The notes under the pieces are model-generated. The model was not told where the DNA came from, made no database searches, and saw nothing but the letters and a program-made list of their open reading frames with translations. From an uncultured Lachnospiraceae bacterium (GTDB taxonomy: Bacteria > Bacillota > Clostridia > Lachnospirales > Lachnospiraceae): a stretch of DNA of 64,000 nucleotides. Where the stretch lies: contig CAKNHF010000005.1 in assembly GCA_930972465.1 (NCBI GenBank), positions 62,001-126,000 of the forward strand, given 5' to 3'. Positions 7,332 to 15,542 of the stretch are shown here, piece after piece; the stretch's first letter is position 1; each line of letters opens with the position of its first letter. The position numbers were made by a program, and so were the translations under genes.

Positions 7332-9920
7332 TTGAAAATGAAATTCAGAAAAGTACATTTGTCGAATATATTTATTAAGTTTTTTATCTGTTTTGTTTTT
7401 ATGTTTATTATTTCGTTTAATCCTGTTTTTGCATCAGAGACAGAAAATCAGACGGAACCGGCGGAGGAGGTGGGGACAGTTAAAGAAGTGGTGGTCAGAA
7501 CATCAGTAAGACCGTCCGGACAGTGTCTGGAAAGTCTTGAAGTAACAGTTACGGATGAGACGCTTCTGGAGGGATTGACGGCGGAAGATTTTACCATGAA
7601 AGGAAAGGCGGAGAGCTGGCTGAATCCCACACTGCATGATTTCCAGGCGACAATTTCGGACGTTTCGGTAGATGGAAATAAGATGGTGCTTACGGTTACA
7701 GATTTCACGGAAAAGTATTTTTATGTGGATCAGTTTGAAGTTACATGCAGCAAAAATCCGGGACTGTCCTTCGGCATTGATAAGGTAGTCCGGGTGGAGA
7801 CGCCGGTAGCAGATGAGTTTGAGCAGATCCGTGAGGAGACGGGAGGAGAATTTGATTATAATTTATATACACCGGAGGATACGGAAAATCCGCAGCCGAT
7901 CGTAATCGTATTCCATGGATATGGAGACACCGAGAATCTGCTTCAGAATAAGCTTGCGGTCGCATGGGCAGAAGAAGAGAATCAGAAAGAAAGACCCTGC
8001 TATGTGCTTGCACCGGTTATAAGTACTTCGGGTTATTTTTCAGGAAGTTACCGGGATGGAATATATACCGATGTATATGATAAAGTGCAGGAGATGATTT
8101 CAGAAGGAAAAGTAGATCCGGACCGTATTTATGTAGTAGGAAAATCATTCGGAGGAGCAGCTGCGTATGAATTCCTGGAGAAATATCCGGAAGACATAGC
8201 CGGAGCGATTGCAATGTGCGGCGGTTTTTCCTACTTAGGTCTTAATACAGAAGATATAGTTAAAATGAAAGATATACCGCTGTGGATCGCGCACGCCACG
8301 ACAGATCCGACGGTGCCTGTAACAGACAGCAGAATGGTATATCAGACGCTGACAGAAGCCGGAAGTACTGTTGTGAAATACACAGAATATTCGGATGAAG
8401 AGATGACAGAAGCCGGAGTAACGGAGGCAATGGGAAATCATTCGGTTGAAGCGGTTGTCCTCGAAGATGTGGAATATATGAAATGGCTGTTTTCTCAAAA
8501 TAATTCCAATGTGGAAGAAGTGGTGGTCAGAACATCAGTAAGACCGTCCGGACAGTGTCTGGAAAGTCTTGAAGTAACAGTTACGGATGAGACGCTTCTG
8601 GAGGGATTGACGGCGGAAGATTTTACCATGAAAGGAAAGGCGGAGAGCTGGCTGAATCCCACACTGCATGATTTCCAGGCGACAATTTCGGACGTTTCGG
8701 TAGATGGAAATAAGATGGTGCTTACGGTTACAGATTTCACGGAAAAGTATTTTTATGTGGATCAGTTTGAAGTTACATGCAGCAAAAATCCGGGACTGTC
8801 CTTCGGCATTGATAAGGTAGTCCGGGTGGAGACGCCGGTAGCAGATGAGTTTGAGCAGATCCGTGAGGAGACGGGAGGAGAATTTGATTATAATTTATAT
8901 ACACCGGAGGATACGGAAAATCCGCAGCCGATCGTAATCGTATTCCATGGATATGGAGACACCGAGAATCTGCTTCAGAATAAGCTTGCGGTCGCATGGG
9001 CAGAAGAAGAGAATCAGAAAGAAAGACCCTGCTATGTGCTTGCACCGGTTATAAGTACTTCGGGTTATTTTTCAGGAAGTTACCGGGATGGAATATATAC
9101 CGATGTATATGATAAAGTGCAGGAGATGATTTCAGAAGGAAAAGTAGATCCGGACCGTATTTATGTAGTAGGAAAATCATTCGGAGGAGCAGCTGCGTAT
9201 GAATTCCTGGAGAAATATCCGGAAGACATAGCCGGAGCGATTGCAATGTGCGGCGGTTTTTCCTACTTAGGTCTTAATACAGAAGATATAGTTAAAATGA
9301 AAGATATACCGCTGTGGATCGCGCACGCCACGACAGATCCGACGGTGCCTGTAACAGACAGCAGAATGGTATATCAGACGCTGACAGAAGCCGGAAGTAC
9401 TGTTGTGAAATACACAGAATATTCGGATGAAGAGATGACAGAAGCCGGAGTAACGGAGGCAATGGGAAATCATTCGGTTGAAGCGGTTGTTCTCGAGGAT
9501 GTGGAATATATGGAATGGCTGTTTTCTCAAAATCTGAATAAAGAAACAGAAGAACCTGGAACAGAGACACCCGGCACAGAAGAGCCTGGAACGGAAGAAC
9601 CTGGAACAGAGACACCCGGCACAGAAGAGCCTGGAACGGAAGAACCTGGAACAGAGACACCCGGCACAGAAGAGCCTGGAACGGAAGAACCTGGAACAGA
9701 CAAGCCGTCGACAGACGATCCGTCATCGGATAAGCCTTCAATGGACAAGGGGAATGGAGATAAGTCCGGGACAACAGATAAAGGACAGAGCGATCAGACT
9801 TCCAAGGCTGCGAAGACAGGAGATTCCGTCAGAACAACAGGAACTTTCGTAATGTTTGGATTATCGGTTGTTGTGATAGTGGCCGCATTAGTACTGAGAA
9901 AGAGATACATGAGAAGATAA
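7332..9920 (+). CDS. Secreted wall-anchored esterase with two nearly identical tandem catalytic units
   Basis: 862 residues. A signal sequence (about 1-36) is followed by two 344-residue units, each an esterase Ig-like N-terminal domain and an alpha/beta-hydrolase domain of the EstA/PHB-depolymerase type. The nucleophile elbow G-K-S-F-G-G occurs at Ser272 and Ser616, each followed by an acidic 'TTDPTVP' strand and a 'GNHSVE' histidine. Both active sites look complete. The C-terminus has the PGTEE/PGTET stalk, 'AAKTGD', membrane helix and basic tail, as in the upstream gene. Start TTG 7332 has GGAGG six bases upstream; ATG 7338 is possible. The gene lies 142 bp after the first esterase gene, and a possible hairpin in the gap leaves cotranscription open. 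Confidence 0.82.
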   Translation: MKMKFRKVHLSNIFIKFFICFVFMFIISFNPVFASETENQTEPAEEVGTVKEVVVRTSVRPSGQCLESLEVTVTDETLLEGLTAEDFTMKGKAESWLNPTLHDFQATISDVSVDGNKMVLTVTDFTEKYFYVDQFEVTCSKNPGLSFGIDKVVRVETPVADEFEQIREETGGEFDYNLYTPEDTENPQPIVIVFHGYGDTENLLQNKLAVAWAEEENQKERPCYVLAPVISTSGYFSGSYRDGIYTDVYDKVQEMISEGKVDPDRIYVVGKSFGGAAAYEFLEKYPEDIAGAIAMCGGFSYLGLNTEDIVKMKDIPLWIAHATTDPTVPVTDSRMVYQTLTEAGSTVVKYTEYSDEEMTEAGVTEAMGNHSVEAVVLEDVEYMKWLFSQNNSNVEEVVVRTSVRPSGQCLESLEVTVTDETLLEGLTAEDFTMKGKAESWLNPTLHDFQATISDVSVDGNKMVLTVTDFTEKYFYVDQFEVTCSKNPGLSFGIDKVVRVETPVADEFEQIREETGGEFDYNLYTPEDTENPQPIVIVFHGYGDTENLLQNKLAVAWAEEENQKERPCYVLAPVISTSGYFSGSYRDGIYTDVYDKVQEMISEGKVDPDRIYVVGKSFGGAAAYEFLEKYPEDIAGAIAMCGGFSYLGLNTEDIVKMKDIPLWIAHATTDPTVPVTDSRMVYQTLTEAGSTVVKYTEYSDEEMTEAGVTEAMGNHSVEAVVLEDVEYMEWLFSQNLNKETEEPGTETPGTEEPGTEEPGTETPGTEEPGTEEPGTETPGTEEPGTEEPGTDKPSTDDPSSDKPSMDKGNGDKSGTTDKGQSDQTSKAAKTGDSVRTTGTFVMFGLSVVVIVAALVLRKRYMRR
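7483..9533 (+). repeat. In-frame tandem duplication, 1,032-bp period
   Basis: 7483-8501 is repeated at 8515-9533. I found only three differences, clustered at the 3' end: a silent C/T, a silent A/G, and an A/G that changes Lys to Glu. Period 1,032 bp equals 344 codons, so the frame is kept. A possible mis-assembly or copy-number-variable locus should be kept in mind. Confidence 0.93.
9621..9920 (+). repeat. 3'-end segment shared with the upstream esterase gene, copy 2
   Basis: Counterpart of 6890-7189 with the same PGTEE/PGTET stalk and anchor sequence. The two-base differences fall near the end of the membrane helix (GTAATAGCG versus GTGATAGTG). Confidence 0.85.
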
Positions 9921-9981
9921 GGAAAGAGAGCGGCGGATTTTTCCAGATGAGGCAGAGAAGCCTGATACTGAAGTGAAAACA

Positions 9982-10011
9982 GAAGCTCCGGATCCCGGGA
10001 TCCGGGGCTTC
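9982..10011 (+). terminator. Strong hairpin after the esterase genes
   Basis: A 13-bp GC-rich stem (one G-T pair) with a CCGG loop lies 60 bp after the stop. No T tract follows, so it may be a terminator of weak type or an RNA 3' stabiliser. Confidence 0.45.
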
Positions 10012-10061
10012 CTGATGTAATGAAGAAAAAGAGGAAACGAAACAGATTATGAAATTTGGTA

Positions 10062-10090
10062 TTGACATTTCCATAGAACAGTTGTACAGT
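10062..10090 (+). promoter_or_regulatory. Sigma-A promoter for the metK leader
   Basis: A perfect TTGACA at 10062-10067 and TACAGT at 10085-10090 are separated by 17 bp. An ATAGAA/TTCTAT inverted repeat spans the -10 region (about 10073-10096). Predicted transcription starts about 30 bp before the riboswitch. Confidence 0.7.
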
Positions 10091-10127
10091 TTCTATTGAA
10101 TCTGATACAAAACAATAGTAAAGACTT

Positions 10128-10273
10128 TCTCTTATTCAGAGCAGTGGAGATACAAAGGATCTGTGAAGCTGCGGCAACCCCTTTTATGGAAGGTGCCAAC
10201 CTGAGCGAGCGATCGAACAATAAGAGGATTGTTATGATAGATTGACAGTCCGCTTTCGCGGGCTGTTTTCGTT
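10128..10273 (+). promoter_or_regulatory. SAM-I (S-box) riboswitch with attenuator
   Basis: The aptamer runs 10128-10227. P1 is TCTCTTATT paired with AATAAGAGG, and the S-box signature includes 'CAGAGCAGTGGAGA', 'GTGAAGCTGCGGCAACC' and 'AAGGTGCCAACCTGAGCGAG'. It is followed by a terminator: a 9-bp stem ACAGTCCGC/GCGGGCTGT at 10245-10266 plus TTTTCGTTT. The 3' part of P1 and the following bases can form an alternative pairing that would open the terminator. When SAM is plentiful the aptamer should hold P1 and permit termination before metK. Confidence 0.95.
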
Positions 10274-10371
10274 TGCCGGGATTGACGAAGAAGCGGAATC
10301 ATAAGCCGGGCGGCGATTCGGGCGGCGGAGACAGCATCGCAGAGAGAAAGTGAGGAAAGGAGAAGCAATTT

Positions 10372-11559
10372 ATGGAAAAAATACTTTTTACATCAGAATC
10401 AGTTACAGAAGGACATCCGGATAAGATGTGCGACCAGATTTCAGACGCAATCCTTGACGCGCTGATGGAACAGGATCCGATGAGCCGTGTAGCCTGCGAG
10501 ACGTGCTGCACGACAGGAATGGTTATGGTTATGGGTGAGATCACCACAAAAGCATATGTAGACATTCCGAAGATTGTACGTGATACGGTACGTGAGATCG
10601 GATACACGAGAGGAAAATATGGATTTGATGCAGACACCTGCGGCGTGATCACTACGATTGATGAGCAGTCCACAGACATCGCCATGGGAGTGGATAAGGC
10701 CCTTGAGGCGAAAGAGCACACCATGTCCGAGGATGATATCGAGGCGATCGGAGCAGGGGATCAGGGGATGATGTTCGGATATGCATCCGACGAGACAGAT
10801 GAATATATGCCGTATCCGATCGCAATGGCACATAAGCTGGCGCGCCAGCTTGCAAAAGTAAGGAAAGACGGCACACTTCCGTACCTCCGTCCGGATGGAA
10901 AGACTCAGGTTACTGTAGAATATAATGAAGACGGTACGCCGAAACGACTTGAGGCGGTTGTGCTTTCAACCCAGCATGACCCGGATGTGACTCAGGAACA
11001 GATTCATGAGGATATTAAGAAATATGTGTTTGATGAGATCATACCGGCAGACATGATTGATGATGAAACAAATTTTTTCATTAATCCGACCGGACGTTTT
11101 GTTATCGGCGGACCCCATGGAGACAGCGGGCTTACAGGACGTAAGATCATTGTAGACAGCTACGGCGGAGTTGCGCGTCACGGCGGCGGAGCATTTTCTG
11201 GCAAAGACTGCACAAAGGTGGATCGTTCCGCGGCATATGCTGCACGCTATGCGGCAAAGAATGTCGTGGCGGCAGGACTTGCAAAGAAATGCGAGATACA
11301 GCTTTCTTATGCGATCGGCGTTGCACAGCCAACCTCCATCGCCGTAGATACATTCGGAACCGGAAAGGTATCAGATACCAGGCTGGTGGAAATCATCCGT
11401 GAGACCTTTGATTTCCGTCCGGCGGGGATTATAAGAATGCTCGATCTGAGACGTCCGATCTACAAACAGACTGCGGCATATGGCCATTTCGGAAGAAACG
11501 ATCTTGATCTTCCGTGGGAAAAACTCGACAAGGTTGACGAACTGAAAAAATATTTGTAA
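10372..11559 (+). CDS. metK: S-adenosylmethionine synthetase
   Basis: 395 residues, the usual length. It makes SAM from methionine and ATP in the cytosol. Signatures seen: '[19 protein letters not shown]' at the N-terminus, the ATP-binding '[12 protein letters not shown]' hexapeptide region, and the 'GGGAFSGKD' P-loop-like motif with catalytic Lys. The start ATG follows AGGAAAGGAG. It sits directly behind a SAM-I riboswitch, so feedback control by its own product is expected. It appears monocistronic, with a palindromic terminator-like element 20 bp after the stop. Confidence 0.98.
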   Translation: MEKILFTSESVTEGHPDKMCDQISDAILDALMEQDPMSRVACETCCTTGMVMVMGEITTKAYVDIPKIVRDTVREIGYTRGKYGFDADTCGVITTIDEQSTDIAMGVDKALEAKEHTMSEDDIEAIGAGDQGMMFGYASDETDEYMPYPIAMAHKLARQLAKVRKDGTLPYLRPDGKTQVTVEYNEDGTPKRLEAVVLSTQHDPDVTQEQIHEDIKKYVFDEIIPADMIDDETNFFINPTGRFVIGGPHGDSGLTGRKIIVDSYGGVARHGGGAFSGKDCTKVDRSAAYAARYAAKNVVAAGLAKKCEIQLSYAIGVAQPTSIAVDTFGTGKVSDTRLVEIIRETFDFRPAGIIRMLDLRRPIYKQTAAYGHFGRNDLDLPWEKLDKVDELKKYL

Positions 11560-11579
11560 AATATTCTGAAAACGGTACG

Positions 11580-11621
11580 AATAGGGGCCTGACCCCTTTG
11601 CAAAGGGGTCAGGCCCCTATT
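11580..11621. terminator. Perfect 42-bp palindrome after metK
   Basis: A 21-bp arm is followed immediately by its exact reverse complement, centred at TTTGCAAA with no unpaired spacer. Arms read AATAGGGGCCTGACCCC... In RNA it would form a long hairpin ending in CCCCTATT. There is no T tract, so it could serve as a bidirectional terminator or be a repetitive palindromic element. Confidence 0.6.
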
Positions 11622-11670
11622 GGGATGAATTTTCTGACAACTTGCAGGATTGTGTTGAAAGGAGCCGCAA

Positions 11671-12726
11671 ATGAAGCTTAGGACGAAACTGGTGATCGTA
11701 TTTCTGGCAGTTGTGATACTGACTGTTTTCTTTACAGCAGTTGCAATGCACACTTTTGCCTTTAAGGAGACAAGCGAGGTGCAGCAGCTTTATCTGCTGG
11801 TGATGATCCTTATTACGGGACTTCTGGTCTACTGGATATACCGGACGATCTCAGTGCCTCTTGCGAAGCTTCAGAGAGCGGCGAGAAACATAAAAGAAGG
11901 AAATCTTGACTTTGAGATTAAAAGCGAGACCAATGATGAAATAGGGCAGCTATGCAGAGATTTTGAGGAAATGCGGCTCCGCCTGAAGGCAAACGCAGAG
12001 GAAAAAGTGTCATTTGACCGGGAGAACAAGGAACTGATCAGCAATATATCTCATGACCTGAAGACTCCGATCACAACGATCAAAGGGTATGTGGAAGGAA
12101 TCATGGACGGGGTGGCTGACACACCGGAAAAGATGGACAGATATATCAAGACCATTTATAATAAGGCTAATGAGATGGATCTTCTCATCAATGAGCTGAC
12201 ACTGTATTCAAAGATCGATACAAACAGGATCCCGTATAATTTTGCCACGATATCCGCAAAAGAGTATTTCGGAGACTGTGCAGAAGATCTGAAAATGGAA
12301 CTTGAGGCAAAAGGTGTGGAATTTGCCTACCGCAATCTCATGGATGACGACTGCAAGGTAATTGTGGATCCTGAACAGATGAGAAGAGTCATCAATAACA
12401 TCGTGTCCAATTCGCTGAAATACATGGATAAGCCGGAGGGCAGGATCACGATGGATCTGAAGGATGTGGGAGACTTTATTCAGGTGGAACTGGGAGACAA
12501 TGGAAAAGGAATTGCGGCAAAGGAACTCCCGTATATTTTTGACCGGTTCTACCGTACAGATGCCTCAAGAAATTCTTCCAAGGGAGGAAGCGGGATCGGC
12601 CTGTCGATCGTCAAGAAGATTGTGGAAGAGCACGGAGGAAATATCTGGGCGACCAGTGAAGAAGGAGCTGGTACGACGATGTATTTTGTAATAAGAAAAT
12701 ATCAGGAGGTACCCATTGATGAGTAA
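11671..12726 (+). CDS. Sensor histidine kinase (HAMP-HisKA-HATPase)
   Basis: 351 residues. Two membrane helices (about 7-28 and 38-58) are separated by only about ten residues, so almost nothing is exposed outside; such kinases usually sense from within the membrane or through a partner. A HAMP domain (about 59-112) leads to the dimerisation helix with 'SNISHDLKTPITT' (His128), then the N box 'NNIVSNSLKY', 'DNGKGI' and 'GGSGIGLSIVKKIVEEHGG'. It precedes its regulator gene, the reverse of the common order, and overlaps it by 8 bp with a strong internal AGGAGG. The signal sensed is unknown. Confidence 0.92.
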   Translation: MKLRTKLVIVFLAVVILTVFFTAVAMHTFAFKETSEVQQLYLLVMILITGLLVYWIYRTISVPLAKLQRAARNIKEGNLDFEIKSETNDEIGQLCRDFEEMRLRLKANAEEKVSFDRENKELISNISHDLKTPITTIKGYVEGIMDGVADTPEKMDRYIKTIYNKANEMDLLINELTLYSKIDTNRIPYNFATISAKEYFGDCAEDLKMELEAKGVEFAYRNLMDDDCKVIVDPEQMRRVINNIVSNSLKYMDKPEGRITMDLKDVGDFIQVELGDNGKGIAAKELPYIFDRFYRTDASRNSSKGGSGIGLSIVKKIVEEHGGNIWATSEEGAGTTMYFVIRKYQEVPIDE

Positions 12727-13411
12727 ACGTATTTTGATCGTGGAAGACGAAGAGAGCATTGCTGATCTTGAGAAAGATTATCTGGAACTGAGCAATTTCG
12801 AGGTGGAGGTTGCGAATGACGGGGAAACAGGCCTGAAGAAAGGCCTGGAGGGAGATTTTGATCTGATTATTCTTGATCTGATGCTCCCGGGAGTCGACGG
12901 TTTTGAGATCTGTCGTCAGATCCGAAGCCAGAAGAATACGCCGATCATCATGGTTTCCGCCAAGAAAGATGATATCGACAAGATCAGAGGACTTGGACTG
13001 GGAGCGGATGATTACATGACAAAGCCGTTCAGTCCGAGCGAGCTTGTTGCGCGTGTGAAGGCACATCTGGCGAGATATGAACGCCTGATCGGAAGCAACG
13101 TGGAAGAAAACAAGGTGATTGAAATCAGAGGACTTAAGATCGATACCACGGCAAGGCGTGTGTGGGTTAACGGCGAGGAGAAATCTTTCACTACGAAAGA
13201 ATTTGATCTGCTGACTTTTCTTGCGGGGCATCCGAACCATGTGTACACGAAAGAGCAGCTTTTCCGAGAGATCTGGGATATGGAATCCATCGGGGATATT
13301 GCCACGGTGACCGTGCATATCAAGAAAATCAGGGAGAAGATAGAGTATGATACGTCACATCCGCAGTATATTGAGACAATCTGGGGAGTCGGATATCGGT
13401 TTAAGGTATAG
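12719..13411 (+). CDS. OmpR/PhoB-family response regulator
   Basis: 230 residues. The receiver domain has acidic residues E9-D10-E11, phosphoacceptor Asp53 in 'IILDLMLPG', and the 'DDYMTKPFSPSELVARVKA' output face. The C-terminal winged helix ends with 'TVTVHIKKIREKIE' and 'YIETIWGVGYRF'. ATG 12719 is preferred over the TTG at 12716 because AGGAGG lies nine bases upstream, within the end of the kinase gene. Partner of the preceding kinase by overlap; target genes not evident. Confidence 0.93.
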   Translation: MSKRILIVEDEESIADLEKDYLELSNFEVEVANDGETGLKKGLEGDFDLIILDLMLPGVDGFEICRQIRSQKNTPIIMVSAKKDDIDKIRGLGLGADDYMTKPFSPSELVARVKAHLARYERLIGSNVEENKVIEIRGLKIDTTARRVWVNGEEKSFTTKEFDLLTFLAGHPNHVYTKEQLFREIWDMESIGDIATVTVHIKKIREKIEYDTSHPQYIETIWGVGYRFKV

Positions 13412-13426
13412 AGGTTAAAAATATTT

Positions 13427-13462
13427 GTCCTGTCCGGAATGAAACGGGCAGGACATTTTTTT
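13427..13462 (+). terminator. Intrinsic terminator after the kinase/regulator pair
   Basis: A 10-bp stem GTCCTGTCCG/CGGGCAGGAC with an 8-base loop is followed by ATTTTTTT. Confidence 0.85.
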
Positions 13463-13556
13463 ATCAGATGGAAGAAAGACTGAAGACAGAAATGAATGAT
13501 TTTAAAGACATTCTGTGGATTTAGTACGTGAATGACTAAAGTTTTATGATTTGGGA

Positions 13557-13615
13557 TTGACTAATATATCATCTTACGATATATTATAATTAGAATATAT
13601 CATTGGACGATATAT
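13557..13615 (+). promoter_or_regulatory. padR promoter with two operator palindromes
   Basis: Two copies of ATATATC-N7-GATATAT occupy 13564-13584 and 13595-13615, centres 31 bp apart (about three helical turns). A TTGACT (13557-13562) and TATATT (13580-13585) pair at 17-bp spacing forms a promoter that the first operator covers completely. This is the expected arrangement for PadR autorepression. Confidence 0.65.
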
Positions 13616-13725
13616 CGTGAGACGAAGATGTATGGATGATGGATTTTCATCCGTACGGGTAAAGATGAGCTGATATTCATATGCATTATAAATAATATAC
13701 GGCTGAAAGAGAGGAGTGAGAGGCG

Positions 13726-14049
13726 ATGTCAGAAAAGGAAACGCCATTGACAGAAGCTTTTTTCTACATTCTGCTGGCGCTTAGAAAACCAAACCATGGA
13801 TACGGGATCATTCAGGAGGTGGAGCAGCTGACGGACGGGAGAGTGATCCTGGGACCCGGGACTTTGTACGGAGCGCTGCAGACCATGCAGAAAAGGGAAT
13901 GGATCCGGATCTACAGCCAGGATACGGAGTCAAGGAAGAAAAAGGAGTACATTATTACTGAACTGGGACGACAGGCGTTTGAGACGGAGAAAAGCCGTCT
14001 TGAAGAGCTGCTGAACAATGCAAAGCTGATGGAGGAGGGAGAGCGATGA
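13726..14049 (+). CDS. PadR-family transcriptional regulator
   Basis: 107 residues, the short PadR form. Motifs: 'FFYILLALRKPNHGYGIIQEVE' region, 'LGPGTLYGALQTMQKREWI' wing, and 'KKEYIITELGRQAF'. Winged-helix DNA binding is followed by a short dimerisation helix. The upstream twin palindromes are likely its operators. The stop overlaps the next start by 4 bp (ATGA), so it is translationally coupled to the DUF2812 gene, a frequent pairing in Firmicutes. Confidence 0.92.
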   Translation: MSEKETPLTEAFFYILLALRKPNHGYGIIQEVEQLTDGRVILGPGTLYGALQTMQKREWIRIYSQDTESRKKKEYIITELGRQAFETEKSRLEELLNNAKLMEEGER

Positions 14050-14738
14050 TCAGATTCAGACTGTATTACAATAAGGACACAGAGACAGAATGGCTGAACA
14101 AAATGGCGGCGGACGGCTGGGCGCTGACAGGATTCTTCGCCGGATTTTACAGGTTTGAGGAGTGCGAAAAGGGGGAGTACACCTATCAGGTCGATCTCGG
14201 GGATCAACTTTTTTCGGTCAGCAGTGAGTACAGGGAACTGATGGAGGAACTGGGCGTGGAGATCGTTGTTCTCTGGGGATACTGGATCATTCTGCGCAAG
14301 CGTACAGCGGACGGTCCCTTTGAGCTGTATACGGATGTGGATTCTCAGATCGAACACTATACGAAGATACTCAGGATGTTCAAAGTCGCATGTATTCTGG
14401 AAATCATCTGCATGCTTATAGAGGTTGCAGGCGGTCTTTCCGGGAATCCGGTGGGCTGGGCGGCGGCCGTCCTGCTGGGGGCTTTTGTGCTTGTCTGTGT
14501 GAACGCTGTGGGAAAGACAAAGGGAGTCCTTGCACAGCTGGAAGCGAAAAAGAGCGGAATCGAGCAGGAAAACAGCGTACGGACGATCTCTGTGCTGCTT
14601 CCCACAGGACTTCTCATCAACGCATGTCTGCTGGCAGTCCGGGACTCCATTTCCCCCGTGATCCATATGGTTCTTCAGATCCTCGCCATCATTCTGATGG
14701 TTGCAGGGCTGATCCTGACGGTGAAACAGAGGGATTAA
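14046..14738 (+). CDS. DUF2812 membrane protein, PadR partner
   Basis: 230 residues. The N-terminal DUF2812 domain shows 'YYNKDTETEWLNKMAADGWAL' and 'CEKGEYTYQVDLGD'. The C-terminal half has about four hydrophobic segments and is predicted to be membrane-embedded. Function is unknown; co-occurrence with PadR suggests that the two form a regulated sensor or ligand module. Its 3' end overlaps the convergent DUF4825 gene by 50 bp. Confidence 0.85.
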   Translation: MIRFRLYYNKDTETEWLNKMAADGWALTGFFAGFYRFEECEKGEYTYQVDLGDQLFSVSSEYRELMEELGVEIVVLWGYWIILRKRTADGPFELYTDVDSQIEHYTKILRMFKVACILEIICMLIEVAGGLSGNPVGWAAAVLLGAFVLVCVNAVGKTKGVLAQLEAKKSGIEQENSVRTISVLLPTGLLINACLLAVRDSISPVIHMVLQILAIILMVAGLILTVKQRD

Positions 14739-15231
14739 ACATGGAAAGGAACCGGGCGGAGACGAAAGCGTTATCATTCATCTCTGACTCAAGACAGTCA
14801 TCGAAGAGCGCCAGGTCGATCTCGCCGGTTTCCTCCGATTTTATCACGGCGTAATCCGGGTAACCCGCCCCCACTGCCTCACGGGTGATGTGATAAGAGC
14901 TTCCGCTGAAATTCCAGTTGATATATTCGACGTTGTCTATGAGCAGAAAAATGCAGACAGAGTTATAGACCAGTGCTTTTTCGATGTAAAGGTCATCATT
15001 GAAATACCAGTCCGTTGTGTGATAGTCCACGGTAAGTCCCATACCGTCGGGGTCGATCTCAAAGGCAAATCCAAATTCTGACAGCGGCAGAGCGTTCAGG
15101 AGATTTCCGTCATTGCTGTTGTCTCCGATATACGGACTGCGATAGTTCAGGAGATTCCGAATCCCGCTTTTTTCCCGGTCAACGGGGGATACCGGCACGG
15201 TTTCTTCCGTATATTCGTTTTTCGTATCCAT
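14689..15231 (-). CDS. DUF4825-like protein, possibly truncated at the 3' end
   Basis: 180 residues. The 'RSPYIGDNSNDGNLLNALP' segment and 'ALVYNSVCIFLLIDNVEYINW' resemble DUF4825 of Lachnospiraceae. A good AAAGGAG ribosome-binding site precedes the ATG at 15231. Unlike typical members there is no signal peptide or membrane helix. The last 16 codons run antisense into the DUF2812 gene, and their Ser/Pro-rich sequence looks like read-through into foreign DNA, so the original C-terminus may have been lost. Function unknown. Confidence 0.65.
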   Translation of the reverse strand: MDTKNEYTEETVPVSPVDREKSGIRNLLNYRSPYIGDNSNDGNLLNALPLSEFGFAFEIDPDGMGLTVDYHTTDWYFNDDLYIEKALVYNSVCIFLLIDNVEYINWNFSGSSYHITREAVGAGYPDYAVIKSEETGEIDLALFDDCLESEMNDNAFVSARFLSMFNPSVSPSGSALQPSE

Positions 15232-15345
15232 ATATCTTACTCCTTTTCAGGGGAAAATCCCTCTGTTCTTGCAGAGAAGTGTATCAGAAATGCCGGAAAA
15301 TTTACACCCCACAAACAGCGAATCGGCAAAATGCGGAATCTGTGC

Positions 15346-15516
15346 TATAATTTAGTGGTGGTGCCAGGGGCAAAAGGTCCAAGCCCACATGAGCTTGCTC
15401 ATAAGTGGGGGAAAGATCTTGGAACCCGCTCCGATATGCGAATATCAGGGAGGATTGTGAGAGTGCGTAGCACGGAGCAATCCGCAGGCATCGTAGTTGG
15501 GGAATTTTGCCCCAAC
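15346..15516 (+). ncRNA. Highly structured leader RNA or mobile structured element before a flavin reductase gene
   Basis: An extended -10 (TGC-TATAAT, 15346-15351) is followed by about 160 nt of nested helices. Long-range P1: 15367-15375 with 15505-15513. P2: 15376-15383 with 15418-15426 (one bulged A). P2a: 15384-15394 with 15397-15409. P3: 15428-15433 with 15473-15478. P3a: GATAT-GCGA-ATATC with a GNRA loop (15433-15446). P3b: GTGC-GTA-GCAC (15463-15473). Competing pairings exist: 15452-15457 with 15478-15483, and a local GTTGGGG/CCCCAAC hairpin (15496-15516) that excludes P1. It matches no riboswitch class I recognise, FMN included. It could be a new cis-regulatory RNA or an interspersed repeat. 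Confidence 0.5.
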
Positions 15517-15542
15517 ATTCAGGTGATAAAGGAGGAATCAAA

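Noticed and set aside
15346-15530. FMN riboswitch before a flavin reductase gene
   Set aside because: The conserved RFN-element sequences are not present, so the attractive functional link is not supported.
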